From NCBI GenBank assembly GCA_903884915.1, contig CAISGS010000403.1:1-23698 (forward strand): DNA of 23,698 bases, given 5' to 3'. How positions within the stretch are numbered: position 1 is the stretch's first letter; the number at the start of each line of letters is the position of its first letter. Under the pieces are notes generated by a model. The model was not told the DNA's origin. It worked only from the letters and a program-made list of their open reading frames with translations, and did no database searches. Position numbers and translations under genes: made by a program. This document shows, piece after piece, positions 16,275-23,698 of this stretch. This DNA is from an uncultured Caulobacteraceae bacterium. GTDB lineage: Bacteria; Pseudomonadota; Alphaproteobacteria; Caulobacterales; Caulobacteraceae.

Positions 16275-17696
16275 TTAATGTTTCGGGGCGTCGGGCGCGA
16301 TGATGGGTCTGGCATCTTTCCATTTGAAAGGCAGAACATTCGGCGTCACCGAGACCTCTGTGGTGAATTTCAGCGGATAGAGCCCGCCGCTCGGATAGGT
16401 CATTTCGACAAAATAGGCGGTCCAGCCATTGGCGGGCTTGCCGACCGAGCCGACCCAGGTGCCATCCTTAGCCCGCTGCAGGCTGGTGGCCGTAAAGGCC
16501 TTGCCGATCGTATCGACGCGGAAGTCTCGGGCCTTTGGATTGGTCGCCTGCCAGAGCTTAACCTCTGTCGGCTGGGCCTTGGAGTGGACGACGATGGCCC
16601 CATCGCGCCGGACGGTCCATTGATAGTCTGGGAGCTCGCGACCGTTCAGAATGCTGTCGTAAAAGGCCGTGATACTGTCTTGGATATCGGTGCCCGCCGT
16701 GGAGTGCTTGGAATTGGGGATCATCCGCAAGCGCTTGGTTTGCGGCAGGAGGTGGTAGCCAAACTGGGTATTATCGGGCGGGAAATATTCATCACCGACG
16801 GCATTGATGACGAACTTAGGCATCCGCATCGACGGCCGATCCCGATAGTTCAAGGGGTCCTCGATCTGGTTGACCTGAGTCAAGCCCGGCGACCCGATCG
16901 CGGCGGGGATGAGCCCGTTTTCGACATAGTCCTTCAGCGCGGGCGAGAAATAGCCCATCGCTTCCCAATGGTGCCGCGTGGTCGCTTCGACATCGAGAAC
17001 ATTGATGACGATGGGCACAATGGCCACCACCCGCGGATCAAGCGCCCCGACCAGCCAGGCCGTCCAAGCGCGCTTAGAGCCACCCGAAACGACAAAGCCA
17101 TCGATCTTGATCTTACCGCCCTCCTCGCTCTGCAAATATTGCTGAACCGCGGTCATGGCCGCCGTACCGCTCTTGACCATGGGCAGGCGTACGAGATTGA
17201 GCGGGTTTTGGTCCTTGGCGAACTTGGCCTGCTGATAGGCGATGATTTCATCTTCGACGCGGGGACGGTCAGGCTGCTCGGCAAAGCGCAGGGGCTGGTT
17301 GGGAACATCGTCCAACTGCACCACGACGGAATGGGTCTCTACCGCCATCTTAGCAAAATGCGCTGGCGGGCCTTTGGGCGCTGGATCGGTATTGTCCCCG
17401 TTGGTTATGTAGAGAAAGCTTTTCGAAAATTTGAGATCGTCGGGGACGATGACGGTCACCCAATGTTTCCACACCGGCTTATCGACCTTCGTGGCATCGA
17501 GCCAAGTCTGGGAGGTCATGGCCAGCACCGCGCCATGATAGCCGGGGCCGCTAAAGCGATGGTCTACCGTCCAGCCAAAGGCGGGATCGGGCGCTTCGAC
17601 ATAGGCATCCAAGGCATTTCTTGGGTTGGCCGTCGCCGGAGCGGGCGTGGTGGCAAACAACAGCAATAACGCTGCCAGTCCAAAGGTGATCCTCAT
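16275..17696 (-). CDS. exported PqaA-like (PhoPQ-activated pathogenicity-related) alpha/beta hydrolase
   Basis: A 473-residue protein with Sec signal MRITFGLAALLLLFATTPAPATA, likely cut near residue 23. The ATG at 17696 has GAGGG 5 nt upstream; a TTG at 17708 would overlap that site. It matches the PqaA-type family: nucleophile Ser207 in VSGGSKRAWTAW, acid Asp302 in NAVGDEYFPPD and His331 in NSKHST, forming a full triad. Additional family blocks are ITNGDNTDP, PNQPLRF and EDEIIAY. The family was named for a Salmonella PhoP-regulated gene, but in environmental bacteria it is a set of secreted hydrolases of unknown substrate. It sits between an acyl ligase and a cytoplasmic esterase in one orientation with gaps of 38 and 24 nt, so all three are likely cotranscribed. 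Confidence 0.88.
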   Translation of the reverse strand: MRITFGLAALLLLFATTPAPATANPRNALDAYVEAPDPAFGWTVDHRFSGPGYHGAVLAMTSQTWLDATKVDKPVWKHWVTVIVPDDLKFSKSFLYITNGDNTDPAPKGPPAHFAKMAVETHSVVVQLDDVPNQPLRFAEQPDRPRVEDEIIAYQQAKFAKDQNPLNLVRLPMVKSGTAAMTAVQQYLQSEEGGKIKIDGFVVSGGSKRAWTAWLVGALDPRVVAIVPIVINVLDVEATTRHHWEAMGYFSPALKDYVENGLIPAAIGSPGLTQVNQIEDPLNYRDRPSMRMPKFVINAVGDEYFPPDNTQFGYHLLPQTKRLRMIPNSKHSTAGTDIQDSITAFYDSILNGRELPDYQWTVRRDGAIVVHSKAQPTEVKLWQATNPKARDFRVDTIGKAFTATSLQRAKDGTWVGSVGKPANGWTAYFVEMTYPSGGLYPLKFTTEVSVTPNVLPFKWKDARPIIAPDAPKH

Positions 17697-17734
17697 AGTC
17701 GCCCTCAAATTTCTAATGGGTTGATGGTCAAGCC

Positions 17735-19453
17735 CTAAGCCAGGCTCGCAAAATGTTTCACCGCTTCTGCCCGCAGGTCACGTTTCAGGATCTTGCCCGA
17801 TGCGGTACGCGGCAAGGGCTCGTGCGTGATGAGGATGTAACGGGGGACCTCAAACTTCGCGAGGTGACCGGCGAGATAGTGGCGGATGGTCTCAGGATCG
17901 AGTTCCTTATCGCTGAACACCGTTGCTCCGACCTCTTCGCCCAGACGCTCATCCGGAACGGCATAGACCGCGGCCTCGTGAATGTCGGGATGGGTCAGCA
18001 AAGCCGCTTCAACCTGGCCGCAGCCGATATTCTCACCGCCTCGGATGATCAGGTCCTTGATCCGGTCGACAATGAACAAGAAGCCCTCATCATCCAGATA
18101 GGCCACGTCCCCGGTGCGAAACCAGCCATCCTCGAAAAGGGTCTTGTTGAGGTCATCGCGGTTCCAATAGCCCGGAAAGACCGAGGTTCCGCGCACCAGA
18201 AGTTCGCCCGGCTCGCCCGCGCTAAGGGCCTCCCCCGCCTCGTTGACGATCAGCAACTCCAAGACTGCCGAACAGCGCCCAGAGCTGGCGGGACGGCCTA
18301 GATAGTCGAGGCCGCCAATGCCGGTGCCGATGGCATTGGTTTCGGTCATGCCCCAACCGGTGGCCGGAAGGGCCTTTTCGAACGAGGCTTCGATCTGCCG
18401 GACCTGTTCTGGGGCACGGGGCGCGCCGCCGCCGCCGACACTGACCATGCTGGACAGGTCCTTGTTGGTCTCCTTAGCCACCCGCACCAGATCGCCGGTC
18501 ATGGCCGCCGGTCCGGTGAAGGTCGTAATCCGCTCGCGCTCAATCAGGCTGGCGGCCTGATCTGGGTCCCATTTGTACATGGCCACCAGACGGCGCTGTG
18601 TGCGGTAGGACTGAAGGAATACGGCGTGGGAGCCGGTGACATGAAAGAGCGGTACCCCCAGAAGGGTCGCGGGTTGCTCGACCGGCTGAACCATAGGAAT
18701 ACCGCTGCTCAAGGCTCCCGCCCGAAGGTCCAACTCCCAAGACATCAGCGCGGAGATGACGTTGCGATGGGTTGAGACCACGCCCTTTGGAAAGCCCGTC
18801 GAGCCAGAGGTATAGTAGATAATCGCATTATCTTCGGGCTCGACCTTCACCGCCGTAAGGGCTGGTCCGTCGAAACTGGCCAAGAGGTCTGCCAGATCTT
18901 CAGCACCGGCAACCTTACCGGCGCGCACAGAGACGACCTTGAGGGCCGGGTCAACCTTGGCCCGCGCCAATCGCTCGAGCCGCTCAGCATCCGCGAAAAG
19001 GACCTTGGCCCCACTGTCGGCCAAGCCATAGGCCATCTCGTCGGGCTGCCAGTGCGCATTCATGGCCACCGCGATGGCGTCAATGGAGGTGGCGGCCTGA
19101 AAGACCAGAACCCACTCGGGATAGTTTCGCATGGAGATCGCGACCCGGTCCCCCTTAGTGATCCCGAAGTGGTGAACCAGAAGGCGGCTGATCTTTTGAG
19201 CCTGGCGCTGGGTTTCGGCAAAGCTGATCCGCTCCTGCTCATAGATGATGAACGGAAGATCGCTGGCGGTGGCTTCAAACATTTCGCCCAAGGAGGCCGG
19301 TGCATGGGCAAAGACCTTCTGAGCCCGTCCACGGATGATCATGGTCTCGAGCGCATAGGGCTCACCCGGCGCTGTCAAAATAGCCAAGGCCTCAGCCCGG
19401 CTCATTACGGGAGCGGCCGCTGCGCTGGTCTCTTGCATAGTGTTGAGGGTCAC
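17735..19453 (-). CDS. class I adenylate-forming acyl ligase (acyl-CoA synthetase-like)
   Basis: A 572-residue cytoplasmic enzyme with the complete ANL superfamily motif set: P-loop YYTSGSTGFPKG (213-224), GWGMTETN (366-373), TGD (447-449), hinge DRIKDLIIRGGENI (463-476) and catalytic Lys554 in PRTASGK. It activates a carboxylic acid with ATP, normally followed by transfer to CoA. Acid specificity (fatty, aromatic or other) cannot be read reliably. The GTG at 19453 has GGAG about 10 nt upstream; an ATG at 19438 lacks a ribosome-binding site and is the alternative. It is the first gene of the leftward trio with two ester/amide-hydrolase-type enzymes, suggesting that an acid released by the hydrolases is activated here for degradation. 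It is divergent from the glycoside hydrolase gene. Confidence 0.9.
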   Translation of the reverse strand: MTLNTMQETSAAAAPVMSRAEALAILTAPGEPYALETMIIRGRAQKVFAHAPASLGEMFEATASDLPFIIYEQERISFAETQRQAQKISRLLVHHFGITKGDRVAISMRNYPEWVLVFQAATSIDAIAVAMNAHWQPDEMAYGLADSGAKVLFADAERLERLARAKVDPALKVVSVRAGKVAGAEDLADLLASFDGPALTAVKVEPEDNAIIYYTSGSTGFPKGVVSTHRNVISALMSWELDLRAGALSSGIPMVQPVEQPATLLGVPLFHVTGSHAVFLQSYRTQRRLVAMYKWDPDQAASLIERERITTFTGPAAMTGDLVRVAKETNKDLSSMVSVGGGGAPRAPEQVRQIEASFEKALPATGWGMTETNAIGTGIGGLDYLGRPASSGRCSAVLELLIVNEAGEALSAGEPGELLVRGTSVFPGYWNRDDLNKTLFEDGWFRTGDVAYLDDEGFLFIVDRIKDLIIRGGENIGCGQVEAALLTHPDIHEAAVYAVPDERLGEEVGATVFSDKELDPETIRHYLAGHLAKFEVPRYILITHEPLPRTASGKILKRDLRAEAVKHFASLA

Positions 19454-19738
19454 TGACTAAGGGCTCCGTTCAAGCGTTCTATCGACGCCAAAAGACGTTT
19501 TACTGCTCATAGACACCCCGACGCGAAAGCCACAAGCCAACCCAGTCTAAGCCCTACAGTGTCAAACTATGTTACGGGCGCGGCGGTTTCACAAGACGTT
19601 CACGGGGATTAAGCTGGGGCGCCTTCTTAACGGCGGTGGATTGCCGAGATAGGCGCGGCTCTAATCCTTTTGACTCCTAAGGTTCGGGCTCTAAGCTCAA
19701 GGGGACATACCGCGCTGTGGCTTGAGGCTGTTTTCCCT
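19454..19738. other. divergent intergenic region between acyl ligase and glycoside hydrolase genes
   Basis: These 285 nt should hold both promoters. On the minus strand a perfect TTGACA (19565-19560) is present, but no good -10 lies 16-18 nt beyond it. A short inverted pair AAAA-gacg-TTTT is visible around 19491-19502. No convincing coding frame or strong operator dyad is apparent. Confidence 0.4.
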
Positions 19739-21970
19739 ATGCTCGACCCCTCCCACCCCGTTTGGCATCATCCGCTTAGATTTGACGACGCGCCGCCGTC
19801 TTCGGATCAGGGCGTGCCGCTCGGTGATGGCCGGGTTGGTGTCAGTCTTTGGGGCAATGCCAATACAGTCTGCCTATCAGTGGACTGTGCCGACCTCTGG
19901 GACCTTCGCCCCATCCCCGAATATGAGGGTGCGGACTATCGCTGGGACCTTGTCGCAGCCGCTCATCGGGCAGGCGATCATGATCATCTCCAAACCCTGC
20001 TGGAGGAGCCCTATAACCGCGCCGGTCCAACCCGACTATCAGCCGGCCGGCTCGAGCTGACCTTTGCCGCGCCCGCCACCCACTGGCATCTTGAGCGCGC
20101 CACCGGCTTGGCCCGAATAGATTTCGCCGATGGATCCGAGCTTCTCGCCCTCATCACCGCCACGGGCAGCGTCGGGCGGCTACAGGTCAAGGGTACCGCG
20201 CCGAGCGTTCGCCTGATCACGCCGCCCTTTGGTGGCCCGCCCGAAGGATTGACACCCGACCCAGGGTTCAATCTCAGCCGTCACAATGCTTGGGACCTTG
20301 GCTATCCCGCGCCGCAGATTGTGGCGGAAGCCAATCTCGACGGATTTTTCCAAAAGGGCTTTGGCGACTTTGCCTTTGCCGTCGCTGTGGCGCACGAGAC
20401 AAGGGACGAACTTTGGCAAGCCGCTTGGCATATTGGAACGGGCTCTGACGAGGACCTGCTCAACACGACCGTCGCCACCGTCAATGAGGCCCTCACCCGC
20501 CCCTTTACCGACGAGGCGCAAGCTGTGGCTGACTGGTGGTCTGATTACTGGTCACGCGGAAGAGCCCAGCTTCCAGACCCGCTGATCGAACAGACCTACT
20601 ATGCGGGCCTCGCCCAGTTCGGTGCAGCGGCCCGGCGCGGTTGCCCGCCTGCCGCTCTTCAGGGCGTGTGGACCACAGACGATGGCCGCCTGCCGCCTTG
20701 GAAGGGCGACTATCACCACGATCTCAATACCCAAATGACCTATTGGCCCGCCTATGTCGGCGACCAACTTGAGGCTGGATTAGGCTTTTTGGATTGGCTC
20801 TGGGAGACAAGGCAATGCTGCCGAGACTGGACGCGCCGGTTCTACGGGGTTTCGGGGCTGAACGTGCCCATGACCGCCGATATCGCCAATCGCCAACTGG
20901 GCGGATGGCGGCAATATACCCATTCGGTTTCCACCGGCGCATGGCTGGCCCATCATTTTCATCTCCATTGGCGCTACAGCCAAGATCGTCAGTTTCTTCG
21001 AGACAGGGCCTATCCCTATCTCAAAGAGGTCTGTGATTTCGTTGAGGCCATCAGCGATCAGCGTGACGCGCTCGGCTTTCGGTCGGTCGCCCTGTCCTCG
21101 TCGCCCGAGGTGGGTGACAATCGGCCAGAGGCTTGGGTTGAGGGCTGGAGTAGCTATGATTTGAGCCTCTTTCGGTGGGTTCTGGGGGCGGCAGCGGACA
21201 TGGCCAAGGCCCTAGCCCTTCCCGACCAAGCGGCCCATTGGCGTAAGGTGGAGGGTGAATTTCCGCCCTATAGCCTATCTGCCGAAGGGGGACTTTTAGT
21301 AGCACCCGGCGTGCCCTACCCCGAGCACCATCGCCACTTTTCCCATGCGGTTGGCATTCATCCGCTGGGACTGTTCGATAGCCTAGAGGGGGCGGGGTCA
21401 GACCGACAACTGGCAAGAGCGACGGTTGCCGAGATTGACCGGGCGTCTGGCGATTTTTGGATGGGCTATAGCCACGCTTGGGCCGCAGCCCTGTCTGCGT
21501 GCATCGGGGATGGCGAGACGGCCCGCAAAAGGCTACGCGACTATCAAACCGCCTTTGTCTTTCCCAATGGCTTTCATGCCAATGGAGACTGGCGCCGCCT
21601 TGGCTATGGCAAGGCCCCGTTCGGTGCCTTCACGATTGAGGGCGCGATGGGCGCGGCTGATGCGGTCCAAACCATGCTGATACAGAGCGCGCCGGGACGA
21701 ATGCGCTTGTTCCCCGCGATCCCAGCCGACTGGTTGGATGTGTCCTTTGATGGCCTAAGGGCCGACGGCGCGGTGCTGGTCTCTGCAGCAGTGGAAAGGG
21801 GCCGGTTGGGCCGAGTGATGCTCAAGGCCCACACTTCGGCGCATATCCAACTGGCCTATCGAGACCAGGTTTCAGCCTTAGAACTCACCCTTATCGCTGG
21901 CCAGACCCTGACCCTCGATGAAGGCCAGATCGCGCAACTCGAGACTGCACCAAAGCTCAGCTCCTTTTAA
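19739..21970 (+). CDS. GH95-type glycoside hydrolase, cytoplasmic
   Basis: A 743-residue protein resembling glycoside hydrolase family 95 (alpha-L-fucosidase/alpha-L-galactosidase group). It shows an N-terminal beta-domain opening with WHHPLRFDD and VPLGDGRVGVSLWG, then an (alpha/alpha)6 barrel with ALQGVWTTD, YHHDLNTQMTYWPAY (325-339), SSSPE with E457 as probable general acid, HRHFSHAVGIHPLG (531-544) and GYSHAWAAALSA. The usual Asn-x-Asn of the active site reads D328-L-N330. The ATG at 19739 is preferred because the family's opening block begins just after it; a TTG at 19670 would add 23 unrelated residues. No signal peptide is visible, unlike most GH95 enzymes, so it probably acts in the cytoplasm on imported substrate, in line with the GPH symporter downstream. 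Sugar specificity is not certain. Confidence 0.85.
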   Translation: MLDPSHPVWHHPLRFDDAPPSSDQGVPLGDGRVGVSLWGNANTVCLSVDCADLWDLRPIPEYEGADYRWDLVAAAHRAGDHDHLQTLLEEPYNRAGPTRLSAGRLELTFAAPATHWHLERATGLARIDFADGSELLALITATGSVGRLQVKGTAPSVRLITPPFGGPPEGLTPDPGFNLSRHNAWDLGYPAPQIVAEANLDGFFQKGFGDFAFAVAVAHETRDELWQAAWHIGTGSDEDLLNTTVATVNEALTRPFTDEAQAVADWWSDYWSRGRAQLPDPLIEQTYYAGLAQFGAAARRGCPPAALQGVWTTDDGRLPPWKGDYHHDLNTQMTYWPAYVGDQLEAGLGFLDWLWETRQCCRDWTRRFYGVSGLNVPMTADIANRQLGGWRQYTHSVSTGAWLAHHFHLHWRYSQDRQFLRDRAYPYLKEVCDFVEAISDQRDALGFRSVALSSSPEVGDNRPEAWVEGWSSYDLSLFRWVLGAAADMAKALALPDQAAHWRKVEGEFPPYSLSAEGGLLVAPGVPYPEHHRHFSHAVGIHPLGLFDSLEGAGSDRQLARATVAEIDRASGDFWMGYSHAWAAALSACIGDGETARKRLRDYQTAFVFPNGFHANGDWRRLGYGKAPFGAFTIEGAMGAADAVQTMLIQSAPGRMRLFPAIPADWLDVSFDGLRADGAVLVSAAVERGRLGRVMLKAHTSAHIQLAYRDQVSALELTLIAGQTLTLDEGQIAQLETAPKLSSF

Positions 21971-22465
21971 GAAGACAGCGACGAGGCCATCATACAAGCC
22001 ATCACGGCGGCTGAGGATGAGGGGATGGCCTGTCTCGATGGAGCGGGGAAACCCATAAGGGTTGCCACAGGCTGGCGTGACCCTGCGCCCTTCGATCAGA
22101 TCTTTATCGAGCGCCTCTGTCACGAGGCGTCCTGAAGGGTGCGGTCTAGCCGTTGCTCCTTGTCCGAGATGTGTATAGCCTCGACAAAACAAAGAGAATA
22201 CCGAGACAAAAAACTCGGAAATGGGTCATGGGACGGGAAACGGAATGCGTAAGCACAGCCGCAATACCAGTTTTGAATGGCGCTGTTCGGGCGGCCGCCT
22301 GCGCCGCTTGGCACCAGATAGATATGATCGAAACGGCTGCTTTTCCTTAGCGGGTGTTTTCAGCGTTAAGACCATGCAAGCCGCCCGCATGGTCCTGACA
22401 CACAACCAAGTTAGCACCGCCATCCATGCCCATGGTCCAGCGCGACAGTCGCCTATGGTGCCTGC
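21971..22465. other. 495-nt intergenic region with possible gene remnant and regulatory sites
   Basis: Between the glycoside hydrolase and symporter genes. The first 165 nt are open in the hydrolase frame after its TAA and would encode EDSDEAIIQAITAAEDEG followed by 36 residues from ATG 22025 to TGA 22133-22135; this reads like the tail of a lost protein, but I recognise no family. A weak hairpin CCGAG-CTCGG spans 22201-22218. The last 100 nt hold the CATGGTC elements described separately. No RNA gene is evident. Confidence 0.4.
22370..22437 (+). promoter_or_regulatory. candidate operator dyad plus third half-site upstream of the symporter gene
   Basis: GACCATGC (22370-22377) and GCATGGTC (22387-22394) form a perfect 8-bp inverted repeat with a 9-nt spacer. 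The half-site CATGGTC returns in the same orientation at 22431-22437, 43 nt (about four helical turns) further on. TATGGT at 22454-22459 is placed like a -10 element for a leaderless transcript starting at the ATG 22466. A sugar-responsive repressor or activator site is a reasonable reading. Confidence 0.4.
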
Positions 22466-23698
22466 ATGACCGACGTGAACACAACGCCTCAGGCCGACAG
22501 TGCGCCGCATTTTTCGAGGGCGCAGCGCCGATCCGGGCCCGTGCCCTTTGCGACCAAATTCTTCCAAGGGTTGGGCTCTTTGCCCGGGCAACATGAGGAT
22601 TTCGCGTTCCAGACGCTGCTGCTCCTCTACTATTCCCAGATCCTAGGCCTGCCTGCCTCCTATGCCTCAGCGGTCTTGGCGATCGCCCTGATCGTCGATG
22701 CCATCAGCAATCCTTTGATCGGCGCCTGGTCTGATGGGTTCAGGTCGCGACTGGGACGCCGCCACCCCTTCATGCTGGCCGCCATCGTCCCGACCGCTCT
22801 GTTCATGTTCCTGCTGTTTCGTCCGCCGGCTGGACTATCCGTCCACGGACTAACGGCTTGGATGCTTGTCACGACGGTTTTGGTCCGGTGTGCCATGGGC
22901 TTTTTCGTGGTGCCGTGGAACGCTGTGGCCGCAGAACTGTCGGAGGACTATCGCGAGCGCACCTCAATCATCACCTATCGCATGGTGTTGGGCTGGTCCG
23001 TGGGCGTCGCCTTCATTTTCTCCACCTACAGCTTCATCTTTCCAGCCAGCAAGGTCTTCCCCAATGGGCTGATGGACCGGGATAATTACGCCACGTTCGC
23101 CATTGTCATCTCGAGCCTGATCGTGATCTGGATGTTCACGACCGCTTGGATGACCCGCAATCAGATCCCCTATCTGCCACAGCCGACAGATGCGGCTCCC
23201 CGGCAGTCTTTCATGGATATGGCACGGCGGACCCTAACGGCCCTGACCAACCGAAATTTCCGCCTTCTGTTCATCTCGACCCTGTTCATCGCCGCCGTTG
23301 CCGGGGGCAATCAGGTATTTGATGTCTATATGAACCTCTACTTTTGGGAGTTTGGACCGGGCGATCTGCGCTGGTTCGCTCTGGCCGTCGTGGGGGCTGT
23401 GGGATCGTTTTTGACCGTTGGATTGCTGCAGAAGCATTTCGAGAAACAGAAGATCATGGCCGGATCGGTTTTTGCCCTCATGGTTTTGGGTATGATCAAG
23501 GTGATCTTGCGGTTCACCGGGGTCTGGCCAGACAATGGCGATCCCATGCTGCTGATCCTGTTGGTGATCCACACCAGCTTTGGGGCCTATTTCTACGCGA
23601 CGGTCCTGATCATGTTCGCCTCGATGGTCGCTGATATTGTCGATGAGCAGGACCACCAAACCGGCCTTCGCCAAGAGGGTGTCTTCTCCGCGGGCATA
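22466..23698 (+). CDS. GPH-family (MelB-like) sugar:cation symporter, 3'-truncated by window edge
   Basis: An open frame from the ATG at 22466 to the window end (411 residues so far, no stop). It starts MTDVNTTPQADSAPHFS, then runs into a polytopic membrane protein of the MFS_2/GPH type. The family signature between the second and third helices is clear: NPLIGAWSDGFRSRLGRRHPFML. FFVVPWNAVAAELSEDYRERT corresponds to the conserved loop after helix 4, and a second six-helix half begins near residue 260. GPH members import glycosides, pentosides, hexuronides or oligosaccharides with Na+ or H+. It follows the cytoplasmic GH95-type hydrolase, suggesting joint use of one glycan. No ribosome-binding site precedes the start, compatible with a leaderless mRNA. 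The end of the protein lies beyond the window. Confidence 0.88.
   Translation, partial: MTDVNTTPQADSAPHFSRAQRRSGPVPFATKFFQGLGSLPGQHEDFAFQTLLLLYYSQILGLPASYASAVLAIALIVDAISNPLIGAWSDGFRSRLGRRHPFMLAAIVPTALFMFLLFRPPAGLSVHGLTAWMLVTTVLVRCAMGFFVVPWNAVAAELSEDYRERTSIITYRMVLGWSVGVAFIFSTYSFIFPASKVFPNGLMDRDNYATFAIVISSLIVIWMFTTAWMTRNQIPYLPQPTDAAPRQSFMDMARRTLTALTNRNFRLLFISTLFIAAVAGGNQVFDVYMNLYFWEFGPGDLRWFALAVVGAVGSFLTVGLLQKHFEKQKIMAGSVFALMVLGMIKVILRFTGVWPDNGDPMLLILLVIHTSFGAYFYATVLIMFASMVADIVDEQDHQTGLRQEGVFSAGI

Noticed and set aside
16278..17669. 463-codon open frame on the plus strand opposite the PqaA-like gene
   Set aside because: No family features, and it is fully covered by a minus-strand gene with triad, signal peptide and ribosome-binding site.
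22169..22180. GAGATGTGTATA, a 12-base match to the inner part of the Tn5 mosaic end / transposase-adapter sequence
   Set aside because: The match stops there and does not continue into AGAGACAG; no transposase or second end is near, so chance is the simplest explanation.

Overview
The window reads as chromosomal DNA of a GC-rich, Gram-negative alphaproteobacterium, most likely of the Caulobacterales/Hyphomonadaceae type. The basis is high GC with GC-rich third codon positions, many lipoprotein and Sec signal peptides, and a gene content dominated by secreted hydrolases, a GPH-type sugar symporter and an acyl-CoA-ligase-like enzyme. The genus cannot be fixed from sequence alone. There are no rRNA or tRNA genes, CRISPR arrays, insertion sequences or phage genes that I can see.

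Left block (1-7140, + strand): four consecutive paralogues of the DUF885 putative metallopeptidase family, the first cut by the window edge. Each complete copy has its own lipoprotein signal peptide and each copy keeps the HExxPGHH and EGWG(L)Y motifs. A small cysteine-rich lipoprotein closes the row through an ATGA overlap. Copies 2-5 are spaced by 10 nt or less, so this looks like one operon for cell-envelope peptide degradation.

Middle-left block (7162-10046, - strand): a lipid-kinase-family gene, a calcineurin-like metallophosphoesterase and a membrane fatty-acid-hydroxylase/sterol-desaturase-type enzyme. These are plausible lipid-modification genes transcribed leftward.

Centre (10223-14051, + strand): a secreted CocE/NonD-type Ser-Asp-His hydrolase is followed by the most unusual protein of the window. 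It is an exported fusion of a cysteine-less redoxin fold, a single c-type haem site (CATCH), a copper type II monooxygenase module with all PHM-like copper ligands, and two C-terminal EF-hands. A DUF3883 gene follows (14097-14932). It is broken by a one-base frameshift in a C5 run and sits under a palindrome-covered, apparently leaderless promoter.

Right-centre (14997-19453, - strand): a likely three-gene operon reading adenylate-forming acyl ligase, exported PqaA-like alpha/beta hydrolase, and cytoplasmic family-VIII-esterase/beta-lactamase-like serine hydrolase. Together with the CocE hydrolase and the copper monooxygenase it could form a catabolic or detoxification island for an ester- or amide-containing acid; this is inference. 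A strong hairpin separates it from the convergent DUF3883 gene.

Right end (19739-23698, + strand): a glycoside hydrolase of the GH95 type without a signal peptide, then a 495-nt gap with a candidate operator, then a GPH-family (MelB-like) sugar:cation symporter running off the window. Together they suggest uptake of an intact oligosaccharide or glycoside followed by cytoplasmic hydrolysis. Codon choice from about 10-11 kb onward looks less GC-biased than in the left block, which may mark an accessory region.
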